The notes under the pieces were generated by a model. It saw nothing but the letters and a program-made list of their open reading frames with translations, had not been told where the DNA came from and made no database searches. 43,525 bases of DNA from Comamonadaceae bacterium 2PF (GTDB lineage Bacteria; Pseudomonadota; Gammaproteobacteria; Burkholderiales; Burkholderiaceae_C), in assembly GCA_005502875.1 (NCBI GenBank), contig SCMV01000033.1:1-43525 (forward strand), in the 5' to 3' direction. A program made the translations under genes and the position numbers. Of this stretch, positions 32,539 to 40,308 are shown in pieces. How positions within the stretch are numbered: the first letter of the stretch is position 1; the number at the start of each line of letters is the position of its first letter.

Positions 32539-33645
32539 TCAGTTCGCCCACAACATGTTGCGCAAGGGGATGACGGTGTCGAAGACCTTGTAGCGGTAGT
32601 GGCGCCACTCGGTGTCGTTGGCCGCTGAGACTTGCAAGGTCAGGCACTGGCTTTCGCCGCAATCGTCGGTGCCGGTGACGGTGACGGTCTGCCCGACGTC
32701 CCACAGGGGATCGCTGGTCGTGACCTCGTCCTTTTCACGCTGAGCGCTGCGGGCCACCACGGCCATGCGGAGCGTGCGCACCTGGCGCCAGCCTGCGTTG
32801 TCGGTCGGGGTGCTCTGGTCGTAGCTGTCGACCACGCCGTCTTCGTTGGTGTCCTTGCCGTAGTAGGCCTTCATCAGCACGATCTGGGAGGCGACGGTGG
32901 CGGTGGCGGGCACGTCGGTGGCGGTGATCAGGTCAACGCTTTGCAGGTCGCTGTCGGCGCTGACCTCGTAGCGGCGGCTGACCAGGCGCGAGACGTTGCT
33001 CAGTGTCGTGCCGGCTGCGTAGCTGGACGGCATGATGCTGGTGCTCGGGTTCCATGATGCGCTGGCGGCGATGTGCGGGATGGTCGTGCCCGTGAGCGCG
33101 TTGGTGCTGTCGGTGCGCACCTGGAACAGCGTGCACCAGTTGGTGGCCGAGGGCGCCGCCGGCATGGCGATGAGCATGTCGCCGTTGGCGATGCCGACCG
33201 TCGACTGGACCTCGAAGCTGTGGCTGGTGCTGGAGTGGTTGCCGGTCGTCACAACAGGCAGCGCCGCGCGGGTGCTGCCACTGCGAAGGACGGTGACGCT
33301 GTCGGAGGCATTGGCGGCCCCACCCGAGGTGATGATCACGGGCGCCAGGGTGAAGGTGCGCGCGGGGTTGGCGTCGTATTGGCCGCGCACTTCGCAGCCG
33401 AGCAGGTCGGGGTTGTTGACCACGCCGTAGCCGGCCATCTGCAGGTCACGCTGCATGGTGTAGAGGGCCAGCGCCCCGTTGACCTGCGCGTCGCTGCCCT
33501 GGGTGGTGGTGCGCCGACTGCCTTCCGCCGCCCACATGACCTGAGCGACGATGACGGTGGTGATCAGGGCCAGCGTGATGCCGACCATCAACTCGACCAG
33601 CGTGAAGCCGGCCTGTCGTTTCGTGGTGTGCGTGAGGGTGCCCAT
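32539..33645 (-). CDS. pilW: Type IV pilus minor pilin PilW
   Basis: A 368-residue minor pilin with a class III signal (QAG|FTLVELMVGITLALITTVIVAQVMWA), keeping Glu5. Length and the VRTLRMAVVARS segment near the C-terminus match PilW. Around residue 275 there is a canonical EF-hand-like loop, DTNEDGVVDSYD, with D/N/D/G/D/D at positions 1, 3, 5, 6, 9 and 12, so the pilin may bind calcium. ATG 33645 is chosen to give a short leader before the prepilin site. It starts 4 bases after the pilV stop codon. Confidence 0.92.
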   Translation of the reverse strand: MGTLTHTTKRQAGFTLVELMVGITLALITTVIVAQVMWAAEGSRRTTTQGSDAQVNGALALYTMQRDLQMAGYGVVNNPDLLGCEVRGQYDANPARTFTLAPVIITSGGAANASDSVTVLRSGSTRAALPVVTTGNHSSTSHSFEVQSTVGIANGDMLIAMPAAPSATNWCTLFQVRTDSTNALTGTTIPHIAASASWNPSTSIMPSSYAAGTTLSNVSRLVSRRYEVSADSDLQSVDLITATDVPATATVASQIVLMKAYYGKDTNEDGVVDSYDQSTPTDNAGWRQVRTLRMAVVARSAQREKDEVTTSDPLWDVGQTVTVTGTDDCGESQCLTLQVSAANDTEWRHYRYKVFDTVIPLRNMLWAN

Positions 33646-33649
33646 GGTG

Positions 33650-34081
33650 TCAGCCCGCCGCGCGAATGAAGGTGGTGGTGATGTACTGGTGATCGCCATC
33701 GGAAGGTGATGTCCATCGCACCGTGATGGTCACTTCGCCGGTGGCGGCGTTCACGACATCGATCGTGCCCGTGCCTTTGGGCAAGCTGTTGGCCACCTTG
33801 GCCTGCCACTCGCTGCACCGGGCGTAGCCGTCGCAGGTGTCGTAGCTGCCCAGGTTGGTGGTGTCGGACCACATCACCCCGATGAGCTCATTGGCCAGGT
33901 AGGTGGCGTCAGCGCGCGACTTGGCGCTGCTCTGTGCGTGGGTCATCTGGGCTTGCAGACCCACCAGGGCCAACACGCCGATGCTGAAGATCAGGATGGC
34001 CACCAGGACTTCGATCAGCATGGCGCCGCGGACGTGCCGAGCGTGGGCCGGGTGCGGGCGTGGATGCGTTGGTTTGTGCAT
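33650..34081 (-). CDS. pilV: Type IV pilus minor pilin PilV
   Basis: A 143-residue minor pilin. The leader is long and His/Arg-rich (MHKPTHPRPHPAHARHVRG) with predicted PilD cleavage after Gly, giving AMLIEVLVAILIFSIGVLAL with Glu5. Cysteines in YDTCDGYARCSEW probably form a short disulfide loop. ATG 34081 has GGAG seven bases upstream; the ATG at 34099 overlaps the fimT stop codon and is an alternative. Part of the coupled fimT-pilV-pilW-pilX series. Confidence 0.9.
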   Translation of the reverse strand: MHKPTHPRPHPAHARHVRGAMLIEVLVAILIFSIGVLALVGLQAQMTHAQSSAKSRADATYLANELIGVMWSDTTNLGSYDTCDGYARCSEWQAKVANSLPKGTGTIDVVNAATGEVTITVRWTSPSDGDHQYITTTFIRAAG

Positions 34082-34095
34082 GGTGATGCTCCGCC

Positions 34096-34701
34096 TCATT
34101 CGCAGCGACGTGGGTCGGCGTCGTCGGTGATACCGGGGTCGCACATGCGCACCATGCCGTTGGCGCTGATGTCGATTTGCAGAGGACGATCGTCGCCCTG
34201 GCTGACGGCGTAGTCCACGGTGATGCGGGTCAGCTCGCCGCTGCGGCGACCGAAGGCGTCGAAGGTGACGCTGCTCGCGGCGGTGCTGCCATCGGACGCC
34301 ACGCCGCTGACGCGTACGCCGGCACCGCCGTCGGCGCCAACGTGGGTGGCCACGATCATCGGGTCGGTGGCGGATGTGGGGGTGTCGCTGGGCGCTGTGT
34401 CGCAGGCGCCTTCCGGGTCGCGCGCACTCACCACCCAGGACGTGCCGGCAGCCGACAGCGCGCAGTCGCTGGTCAAGGCCGTGGCGCTGCCAGGGGTGAC
34501 CAGGTGAAAGCCGATGGCCCGGTTGCGGCGCACCGCTTCGTTGCGGGCGTGTTGCAGGCCGTTCTGCACGGCCTCGGCCTGGTTGCGCAGGCGGATGTTG
34601 CGCAGCCAGCTGTTGATGCTGGGCATGGACGAAGTCAGGATCAGCGCCAGCACGACCAGCACGACCGCGATCTCGATGATGGAAAAGCCGCGTTGACGCA
34701 T
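34096..34701 (-). CDS. fimT: Minor pilin FimT/GspH-type
   Basis: A 201-residue pseudopilin of the GspH/FimT family. The prepilin site is RG|FSIIEIAVVLVVLALILTSS with Glu5. The NxLQHARNEAVRRNRAIGFHL segment after the helix is typical of GspH/FimT. The C-terminus holds two cysteines (MVRMCDPGI and RRCE). ATG 34701 gives a short leader of five residues (MRQRG). It follows pilE by 8 bases and overlaps the region of the pilV start. Confidence 0.9.
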   Translation of the reverse strand: MRQRGFSIIEIAVVLVVLALILTSSMPSINSWLRNIRLRNQAEAVQNGLQHARNEAVRRNRAIGFHLVTPGSATALTSDCALSAAGTSWVVSARDPEGACDTAPSDTPTSATDPMIVATHVGADGGAGVRVSGVASDGSTAASSVTFDAFGRRSGELTRITVDYAVSQGDDRPLQIDISANGMVRMCDPGITDDADPRRCE

Positions 34702-34709
34702 GGCGAGCC

Positions 34710-35192
34710 TCACGAGCAGTCCCCTGTGGACCTCAGGGCCCAGCAAGCCACGCCAGCGGCTGCCTCGCCTTTGAATTCGGTGGTGGCCTTGGCCCCGCGT
34801 TCATTGAGCGTGTACGTGTAGCCGGCTGCCGTGCCTTTGCCCGTGGCGGTCAGCAGGTATGCTTGGCCACTGTCGGAGGGCTCGCAGGTGTAGTCAAAGT
34901 ACTTGACCTCGCCGCCCACCTCGGCCGACGTGAGGGCTTCTGCGGCGGCGTTGCCACACGTGGCGGCGTCTGCTGCGGGGGCGTAACGGCGGTTGTCCTG
35001 GTAGAACTGCTCCAGCCGGATGCGCATTTGCGCCAGGTTGGTGAACGCTTCCTGCATCGCGCCACGGCGGATGTAGTCGGTGTATGCCGGCAGGGCCACC
35101 GAGGCCAGGATGGCGACGATGGCCACCACGATCATCACCTCGATGAGCGTGAAGCCGGTGGCGCGAGCGCGTGTGTGAATCGGTGTGGACAT
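34710..35192 (-). CDS. pilE: Type IV pilin PilE-like
   Basis: A 160-residue type IVa pilin that opens the operon. The leader MSTPIHTRARATG is cleaved before FTLIEVMIVVAIVAILASVALPAYTDYIRRG, with Glu5 present. Cysteines at AATCGN and FDYTCEP and a C-terminal pair (VACWALRSTGDCS) suit disulfide loops. The size and position with the minor pilins suggest a PilE-type minor or accessory pilin rather than the main structural subunit, though this is uncertain. ATG 35192 has AAGGGG eight bases upstream and lies within an inverted repeat that could hide the start codon in the mRNA. Confidence 0.92.
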   Translation of the reverse strand: MSTPIHTRARATGFTLIEVMIVVAIVAILASVALPAYTDYIRRGAMQEAFTNLAQMRIRLEQFYQDNRRYAPAADAATCGNAAAEALTSAEVGGEVKYFDYTCEPSDSGQAYLLTATGKGTAAGYTYTLNERGAKATTEFKGEAAAGVACWALRSTGDCS

Positions 35193-35229
35193 GCCAGAAA
35201 CCCCTTGGTGTGGATCCATGATGTCCACA
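35184..35229 (-). promoter_or_regulatory. Alternative RNA pairings over the pilE start codon
   Basis: On the minus-strand transcript TGTGGACAT (35229-35221) can pair perfectly over 9 bp with ATGTCCACA (35192-35184), which contains the pilE ATG. The first six bases of the same arm can instead pair with TCCACA at 35214-35209, leaving the ATG free. The Shine-Dalgarno AAGGGG (35206-35201) stays unpaired in both forms. Confidence 0.4.
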
Positions 35230-35269
35230 TCGGGAAATTCTGGTCAGGCATGTAGCCGAGCGAGCGTCG

Positions 35270-35297
35270 GAACAGCGTGACAAAGCACACGCTGTTC
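35270..35297. repeat. 10-bp inverted repeat upstream of the pilus operon
   Basis: GAACAGCGTG (35270-35279) and CACGCTGTTC (35288-35297) form a perfect dyad with an 8-base spacer, about 80 bases upstream of pilE and 60 bases after the sulfurtransferase stop codon. No T run follows on either strand, so an operator for the pilus operon is as likely as a terminator. Confidence 0.45.
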
Positions 35298-35356
35298 AAT
35301 CGGGTAACGTCTTGTTGCAGATGGCCCTTGACCGTTTGCGCCGAGGGCCTTGCCGT

Positions 35357-36232
35357 TCATCCTGCCGAGCCGACCGCTCGGGGACGGCTCGGGTCGGCGC
35401 ACCACTCGCTCCAGGAGCCGGCGTACAGCCGTCCCATTGGCAGGCCGGCGTGGGCCAGCGCCAGCAGGTTGTGGCAAGCCGTCACGCCCGAGCCGCACTG
35501 GTGCACGAGCTGGGTGAGGTCCTGTCCGGGCACGGTGGCTTCAAACTCGGCAAGCAGTTGCGCCGCTGGCTTGAAGCGCCCGTTCTCCAGGTTGAGCTGG
35601 AAGAAGCGGTTGGCCGCGCCAGGGATGTGGCCGCCAACCGGGTCGAGCGTTTCGTTTTCGCCGCGGAAGCGGTCGGGTGCACGGGCGTCGAGCAGTTGCA
35701 CGCCAGGGGCGCGGCCTTGCAGGCTGGCCAGCACCTCGTCGGCCGTCACCAGCCAGCCCGGCTGGGTGCTCAGGGTGACGCGGGTGGGCGCGCGCTCGGC
35801 GCCCGGGTCGGTGCTTGCGGCGCCGCCCACGGCCAGCCAGGCAGGCCAGCCGCCGTCGAGCACCTGCACCCGCGCATGGCCCACCCAGCGCAGCAGCCAC
35901 CAGGCGCGCGCCGCGAACATGCCGCCCGCGTCGTCGTAAGCCACCACGCGGGTGGCGGGGGTCAGGCCCCAGCGGCTCAGGGTGTCGGCCAGGGCCTCGG
36001 GCGAGGGCAGCGGGTGGCGGCCGTTGCTGCCGGTCTTGGGCCCCGACAGGTCACGGTCGAGGTGGGCGTGCCGCGCACCGGGGATGTGGCCCGCGCGCCA
36101 GGCGGCTTCGCCCGCTTCGGGCTGCATCAGGTTGAAGCGGGCGTCGAGCACCAGCACGTCCTCGCTGCCGGGTTGCGCCAGCAAGGTCCGCAGGCTGGTT
36201 GCGTCGATCAGCGCGGGCAAGTTGGTGTGCAT
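35357..36232 (-). CDS. sseA: 3-mercaptopyruvate sulfurtransferase (two-domain rhodanese)
   Basis: Transfers sulfur from 3-mercaptopyruvate or thiosulfate to cyanide or thiol acceptors. The 291-residue protein has two rhodanese domains: an inactive N-terminal one (VLVLDARFNL to AGHIPGARHAHLDRDLSG) and a C-terminal one with the active-site loop CGSGVTA, the form typical of mercaptopyruvate rather than thiosulfate sulfurtransferases. ATG 36232 begins at the usual family start. It follows ybbN by 30 bases on the same strand. A run of nine C lies immediately before the ATG, where a Shine-Dalgarno sequence would be expected. Confidence 0.93.
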   Translation of the reverse strand: MHTNLPALIDATSLRTLLAQPGSEDVLVLDARFNLMQPEAGEAAWRAGHIPGARHAHLDRDLSGPKTGSNGRHPLPSPEALADTLSRWGLTPATRVVAYDDAGGMFAARAWWLLRWVGHARVQVLDGGWPAWLAVGGAASTDPGAERAPTRVTLSTQPGWLVTADEVLASLQGRAPGVQLLDARAPDRFRGENETLDPVGGHIPGAANRFFQLNLENGRFKPAAQLLAEFEATVPGQDLTQLVHQCGSGVTACHNLLALAHAGLPMGRLYAGSWSEWCADPSRPRAVGSAG

Positions 36233-36241
36233 GGGGGGGGG
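36233..36241 (-). repeat. C9 tract directly upstream of the sulfurtransferase start
   Basis: Nine consecutive C on the coding strand end at the base before the ATG. They occupy the ribosome-binding region, so slippage would change spacing without changing the protein. Confidence 0.6.
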
Positions 36242-36262
36242 CTCGGCGGCGGTGTGGCCAGG

Positions 36263-37261
36263 TCAGAACAGGGCCATGCTCAGCTTGCGGCGGTAGGCGT
36301 CGATGACCGGGTCGCCCTGCGGCACCTCGGCCTTGCCGGCGATCTCCAGCTTGGGCTTGCCATCGGCGGCGGCCCCCGCGCCCGGGCCGGCTGGGCCGCG
36401 CCCTGCGGCAGGTTTCGGCGCCGGCTTGCTCATCGTCTCCAGGATGCCGATGTAGAGCTTGCGCGGGGCCTCTTCGCCCCAGGCCTTGTCGCGCATGATG
36501 ATCTCGAGCAGCTCGTCCATGGCCTCGGTGTTGCGGCCCATGGCCAGGTGCAGGCTGGCGAGCTCGAAGCGGGCGGCGAAGTCACGCTTGTTGGCGGCGA
36601 TGGCTTCTTGCAGCGTGCTCAGAGGGCGGCCCTCGGCGCGCACCGCGATGACGGCGTCCAGCACGCGCACGAAGGCGGCCGGGCGGGCCTCGACGATGGG
36701 GCCGCTGGTGCGAGGGCGCAGCGGCTCGGCCACCAGGCTGGCGTGCTGCAGGGCGGTGTCCGAGCCTTCGGCCAGCATCAGCGCGATCAGGTCGTAGCGG
36801 GCTTCGTCGTTGTTCGGGTCTTTCTCGAGCGCGTCGAGCAGCATGTCGACGGCGCCGAAGGTCTGGCCACCTGCGACCATCTCTTCGGCCTGGGCCACCT
36901 CGGCCTCGGCGGCCACAGCGCCTTCAGAGGGCACGTGCTTGTCCAGGAAGCCGCAGATCTGCTCGGCAGGCAGGGCGCCCACGAAGCCGTCCACCGGCTG
37001 GCCACCCACGAACATGACGCAAAACGGGATGGAGCGCACGCCGAACATCTGCGAGAGCTGCCCCGAGATCTCGGGGTACTCGTCGGCGTTGACCTTGGCC
37101 AGCGTGAAGCGCCCACCGTATTCGGCCTCGAGGTTTTCCAGCACGGGCCCGAGCTGCTTGCAGGGGCCGCACCAGGGCGCCCAGATGTCCAGCAGCACGG
37201 GCTGGCGCATGGAGGCGGCGATGAGGTCGGCTTCGAAGTTCTCGTAGGTGATGTCGATCAT
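36263..37261 (-). CDS. ybbN: Thioredoxin-fold co-chaperone YbbN/CnoX-like (thioredoxin plus TPR)
   Basis: A 332-residue cytosolic protein. Residues 1 to 110 are a thioredoxin domain with the redox motif WCGPC near residue 30 (DIWAPWCGPCKQLGPVLENL) and the cis-Pro segment IPFCVMF. The remaining part is TPR-like helices (AVDMLLDALEKDPNNDEAR, FAARFELASLHLAMGRNTEAMDELLEIIMRD) as in YbbN/CnoX, a holdase that works with chaperones. The complete CxxC pair suggests redox activity. A Pro/Ala/Gly linker precedes a basic C-terminus. ATG 37261 is fixed by the thioredoxin start. Divergent from purE. Confidence 0.93.
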   Translation of the reverse strand: MIDITYENFEADLIAASMRQPVLLDIWAPWCGPCKQLGPVLENLEAEYGGRFTLAKVNADEYPEISGQLSQMFGVRSIPFCVMFVGGQPVDGFVGALPAEQICGFLDKHVPSEGAVAAEAEVAQAEEMVAGGQTFGAVDMLLDALEKDPNNDEARYDLIALMLAEGSDTALQHASLVAEPLRPRTSGPIVEARPAAFVRVLDAVIAVRAEGRPLSTLQEAIAANKRDFAARFELASLHLAMGRNTEAMDELLEIIMRDKAWGEEAPRKLYIGILETMSKPAPKPAAGRGPAGPGAGAAADGKPKLEIAGKAEVPQGDPVIDAYRRKLSMALF

Positions 37262-37320
37262 GGTGCGATCACAGGGTGAAATGGGGGCCGAGCGGGAGGC
37301 GCCGGGTCTGGGCCCTGGCC

Positions 37321-37326
37321 TAAAAT
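37321..37326 (+). promoter_or_regulatory. Candidate -10 box for purE
   Basis: TAAAAT followed by CCAG, 29 bases before the purE start, in the divergent ybbN-purE gap. No clear -35 hexamer. Confidence 0.4.
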
Positions 37327-37354
37327 CCAGCCTTTGACGAGACAGGAGCCCGCG

Positions 37355-37906
37355 GTGAGCACATCCCCCCAGACCCAGAACCCCTCCACAGCGACCGCCA
37401 TCCAGGTGGGCGTGGTGATGGGCTCCAGCAGCGACTGGGACGTGATGCGGCACGCCGCCGACATTCTCACCGAGTTCGGCATCGCCTTCGAAGCCAAGGT
37501 CGTTTCGGCCCACCGCATGCCCGATGACATGTTCCGCTACGCCGAAGCCGCCGCCGAGCGGGGCCTGGTGGCCATCATCGCCGGCGCCGGTGGCGCGGCC
37601 CACCTGCCGGGCATGCTGGCGGCCAAGACCACGGTGCCCGTGCTGGGCGTGCCCGTGCCTTCGCGCCACCTGCAAGGCGTTGATTCGCTGCACTCCATCG
37701 TGCAGATGCCCAAGGGCATCCCGGTGGCGACGTTTGCCATCGGCACGGCCGGCGCGGGCAACGCGGCGCTGTTCGCGGTGGCCATGCTGGCAGGTGGCCC
37801 AAATGGCAACCCCGCGCTGCGCGCCAAGCTCGACGCCTTCCGCGCCCGCCAGACCGAGGTCGCCCGCGCGATGACGAATGACCTGACCATGGAGCCGAAG
37901 GCATGA
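37355..37906 (+). CDS. purE: N5-carboxyaminoimidazole ribonucleotide mutase
   Basis: Converts N5-CAIR to CAIR in de novo purine synthesis. The 183-residue protein has the family core: [14 protein letters not shown] near residue 18, [29 protein letters not shown] and [11 protein letters not shown] 37355 is chosen because AGGAG stands six bases upstream; the TTG at 37334 is unlikely. The stop codon overlaps the purK ATG (ATGA), so the two are coupled. Its product feeds PurC, whose gene lies at 12845 in this window. Confidence 0.95.
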   Translation: MSTSPQTQNPSTATAIQVGVVMGSSSDWDVMRHAADILTEFGIAFEAKVVSAHRMPDDMFRYAEAAAERGLVAIIAGAGGAAHLPGMLAAKTTVPVLGVPVPSRHLQGVDSLHSIVQMPKGIPVATFAIGTAGAGNAALFAVAMLAGGPNGNPALRAKLDAFRARQTEVARAMTNDLTMEPKA

Positions 37907-39087
37907 GCGCAGCCAAGGACGTGATCCTGCCCGGCGCCACCCTCGGCGTGATGGGCGGCGGCCAGCTCGGCCGCATGTTTGTGCATGCCGCGCAAAGCAT
38001 GGGCTACCGCACCGCCGTGCTCGACGCCGACAGCACCAGCCCCGCTGGCCTGGTCTCGCACGAGCACATCCGCACGCCGTACCTCGATGAAGCCGGCCTG
38101 GCCGAGCTGGCCAAGGTGTCGGCCGCCATCACCACCGAGTTCGAGAACGTGCCCGCCTTGGCACTGGGCAAGCTGGCCGAGACCCGCCCCGTGGCGCCTG
38201 CAGGCAGCGCCGTGGCCGTCTGCCAGGACCGCGCCCGCGAGAAGGCCCATTTCGTCGGCTGCGGCGTGGCCTGCGCCCCGCACGCCATCATCGAGTCGCC
38301 CGAGCAACTCGCGGCCGTCACCGACGAGTTGCTGCCTGGCATCCTCAAGACCTCCAGCATGGGCTACGACGGCAAGGGCCAGGTCCGCGTCAAGACCCGG
38401 GAAGAGCTGGCTGCAGCCTGGGCCGATTTGCAGCAGGTGCCCTGCGTGCTCGAGAAGATGCTGCCCCTGGCCTACGAGGTCAGCGTCATCGTGGCGCGTG
38501 GCCGCGATGGCCAGATCGTGCACTTCCCGCTGCAGCAGAACCTGCATCGCGATGGCATCCTGGCCGTCACGCAGGTGCCCGCGCCCAACGTGACCGAGGC
38601 CGTGTCGCAACAGGCGTACGAGTCCGCGCACAAGATCGCCGCCTCGCTGAACTACGTCGGCGTGCTGTGCATCGAGTTTTTCGTGCTGCAAGATGGTCGC
38701 ATCGTCGCCAACGAGATGGCCCCGCGCCCGCACAACAGCGGCCACCACACCATCGACGCCTGCGACGTGTCGCAGTTCGAGCTGCAGGTGCGCGCCATGA
38801 CCGGCCTGCCCCTGGTCGAGCCCGTCCTGCACAGCCCCTGTTTCATGCTCAACCTGCTGGGCGACCTGTGGTTCCCGGTGCGCAACGGCGAGCGCGTGAA
38901 GGTGCAGCAAGAACCCGACTGGGCCGCCGTGCTGGCGCTGCCTGGCACCCACCTGCACCTCTACGGCAAGACCGATGCCCGCGTGGGCCGCAAGATGGGC
39001 CACCTCACCGTGACCGGTGCCTCGCCCGAAGCGGCCCGCGCCACGGCCCTCAAGGCCGCCGCCATCCTCGGCATCGAGGCCTTTTGA
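37903..39087 (+). CDS. purK: N5-carboxyaminoimidazole ribonucleotide synthase
   Basis: ATP-grasp enzyme that makes N5-CAIR from AIR, bicarbonate and ATP. The 394-residue length is usual. Motifs include [13 protein letters not shown] near residue 12, EFENVPA near 80, [10 protein letters not shown] (ATP-binding loop), [28 protein letters not shown] and [18 protein letters not shown]. The ATG overlaps the purE stop codon by four bases. It is followed 55 bases later by the Sua5 gene, probably in the same operon. Confidence 0.96.
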   Translation: MSAAKDVILPGATLGVMGGGQLGRMFVHAAQSMGYRTAVLDADSTSPAGLVSHEHIRTPYLDEAGLAELAKVSAAITTEFENVPALALGKLAETRPVAPAGSAVAVCQDRAREKAHFVGCGVACAPHAIIESPEQLAAVTDELLPGILKTSSMGYDGKGQVRVKTREELAAAWADLQQVPCVLEKMLPLAYEVSVIVARGRDGQIVHFPLQQNLHRDGILAVTQVPAPNVTEAVSQQAYESAHKIAASLNYVGVLCIEFFVLQDGRIVANEMAPRPHNSGHHTIDACDVSQFELQVRAMTGLPLVEPVLHSPCFMLNLLGDLWFPVRNGERVKVQQEPDWAAVLALPGTHLHLYGKTDARVGRKMGHLTVTGASPEAARATALKAAAILGIEAF

Positions 39088-39142
39088 AGGCAGACTGAGC
39101 ACCCTTGCACAGTCAACCCGAACGTCGCTTCACCCAGCCACC

Positions 39143-40213
39143 ATGCGCCTGCTCGACCCCGACTCCCAGCCCGACGCCATCGAGCAGGCCGCGCAACGCC
39201 TGGCCGAAGGCGGCCTGGTGGCCCTGCCCACCGAAACCGTCTACGGCCTGGGCGCCCGCGCCGACCGCGATGACGCCGTGGCCCGCATCTTCGAGGCCAA
39301 GGGCCGGCCGGCCGACCACCCGCTGATCGTGCACGTGCCCAACCAGGCCGCCGCGCTGTACTTCGTCACCACCTTCCCGCCCGTGGCCCAACGCCTGGTC
39401 GAGGCCTTCTGGCCGGGCCCGCTGACCGTCATCGTGCCGCGTCACCCCGACATGGCCCGCGCCGCAGCGGGTGGGCAGGACACCATCGGCCTGCGCTGCC
39501 CCGATCACCCGGTGGCGCGCCAACTGCTCGAAGCCTGCGCGCAAAAGGACATCCTGGGCATCGCGGCGCCGAGCGCCAACCGCTTCGGGCGCATCAGCCC
39601 CACGCGCGCCAGCCACGTCATCGAAGAATTCAAGGGCCAGGGCGAAGGCCTTGACGAGGTCTGGGTGCTCGATGGCGGTGCCTGCGAGGTCGGCATCGAG
39701 TCCACCATCGTCGACTGCTCGCGCGACCAGCCCGTGCTGCTGCGCCCCGGTCGCCTGACGCTGGCCGAACTCGAAGCCGCCGCTGGCGAACCGCTGCTGT
39801 GGTCCAAGCCCGAAGCCCCCGACCCCGACGCACCGCGCGCATCGGGCACGCTGCTGTCGCACTACGCGCCGCGCGCCAAGGTCGTGCTGATGAACGACGA
39901 GCAGATCGACCGCAGCCTCGATGTCATCGAACCCGAGATCACGGCCGCCTTGCTGCGCGAGCGCCATCCCGGCACCCACACGCCGCCGCGCGTGGCCGTG
40001 TACTCGCGCAGCCTGTGGGCCCGTCGTGCGCCGCACAAGGGCGTGCTGCACCGCTCGATGCCCGGCGACGCCGCCACAGCGGCCCACGACCTGTTCGCCG
40101 ACCTGCGCGAGATCGACGCGGCCGGGGTCGAACAGATCTGGGTCGAGGCCCCGCCCGAAGGCGCTGCATGGGATGGCGTGAGAGACCGTCTCGCGCGCGC
40201 GGCTGCGGCCTGA
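39143..40213 (+). CDS. Threonylcarbamoyl-AMP synthase (Sua5 type)
   Basis: Makes threonylcarbamoyl-AMP from threonine, bicarbonate and ATP, the first step of the t6A37 tRNA modification. The 356-residue protein is the long Sua5 form: a YrdC/TsaC domain (GGLVALPTETVYGLGA, FEAKGRPADHPLIVHV, FWPGPLTVIV, GLRCPDHPVA, APSANRFGRISPT, ESTIVDCS) and a C-terminal Sua5 domain introduced by SGTLLSHYAPRAKV. ATG 39143 is chosen; the frame is open further upstream inside purK. Downstream lies a 95-base gap with a short direct repeat (GCCTTCACA twice) and no terminator. Confidence 0.95.
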   Translation: MRLLDPDSQPDAIEQAAQRLAEGGLVALPTETVYGLGARADRDDAVARIFEAKGRPADHPLIVHVPNQAAALYFVTTFPPVAQRLVEAFWPGPLTVIVPRHPDMARAAAGGQDTIGLRCPDHPVARQLLEACAQKDILGIAAPSANRFGRISPTRASHVIEEFKGQGEGLDEVWVLDGGACEVGIESTIVDCSRDQPVLLRPGRLTLAELEAAAGEPLLWSKPEAPDPDAPRASGTLLSHYAPRAKVVLMNDEQIDRSLDVIEPEITAALLRERHPGTHTPPRVAVYSRSLWARRAPHKGVLHRSMPGDAATAAHDLFADLREIDAAGVEQIWVEAPPEGAAWDGVRDRLARAAAA

Positions 40214-40308
40214 GCTGCTTTTGATCCACCGCCTTCACAAGCCTTCACACGACCATGGCAGACTGCCGGGTTGAGAAACCGAATCCCGAGAATCCCTGGA
40301 GAGCGTTC

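Noticed and set aside
40214..40308. Direct repeat GCCTTCACA AGCCTTCACA after Sua5
   Set aside because: Only two short copies; likely chance.
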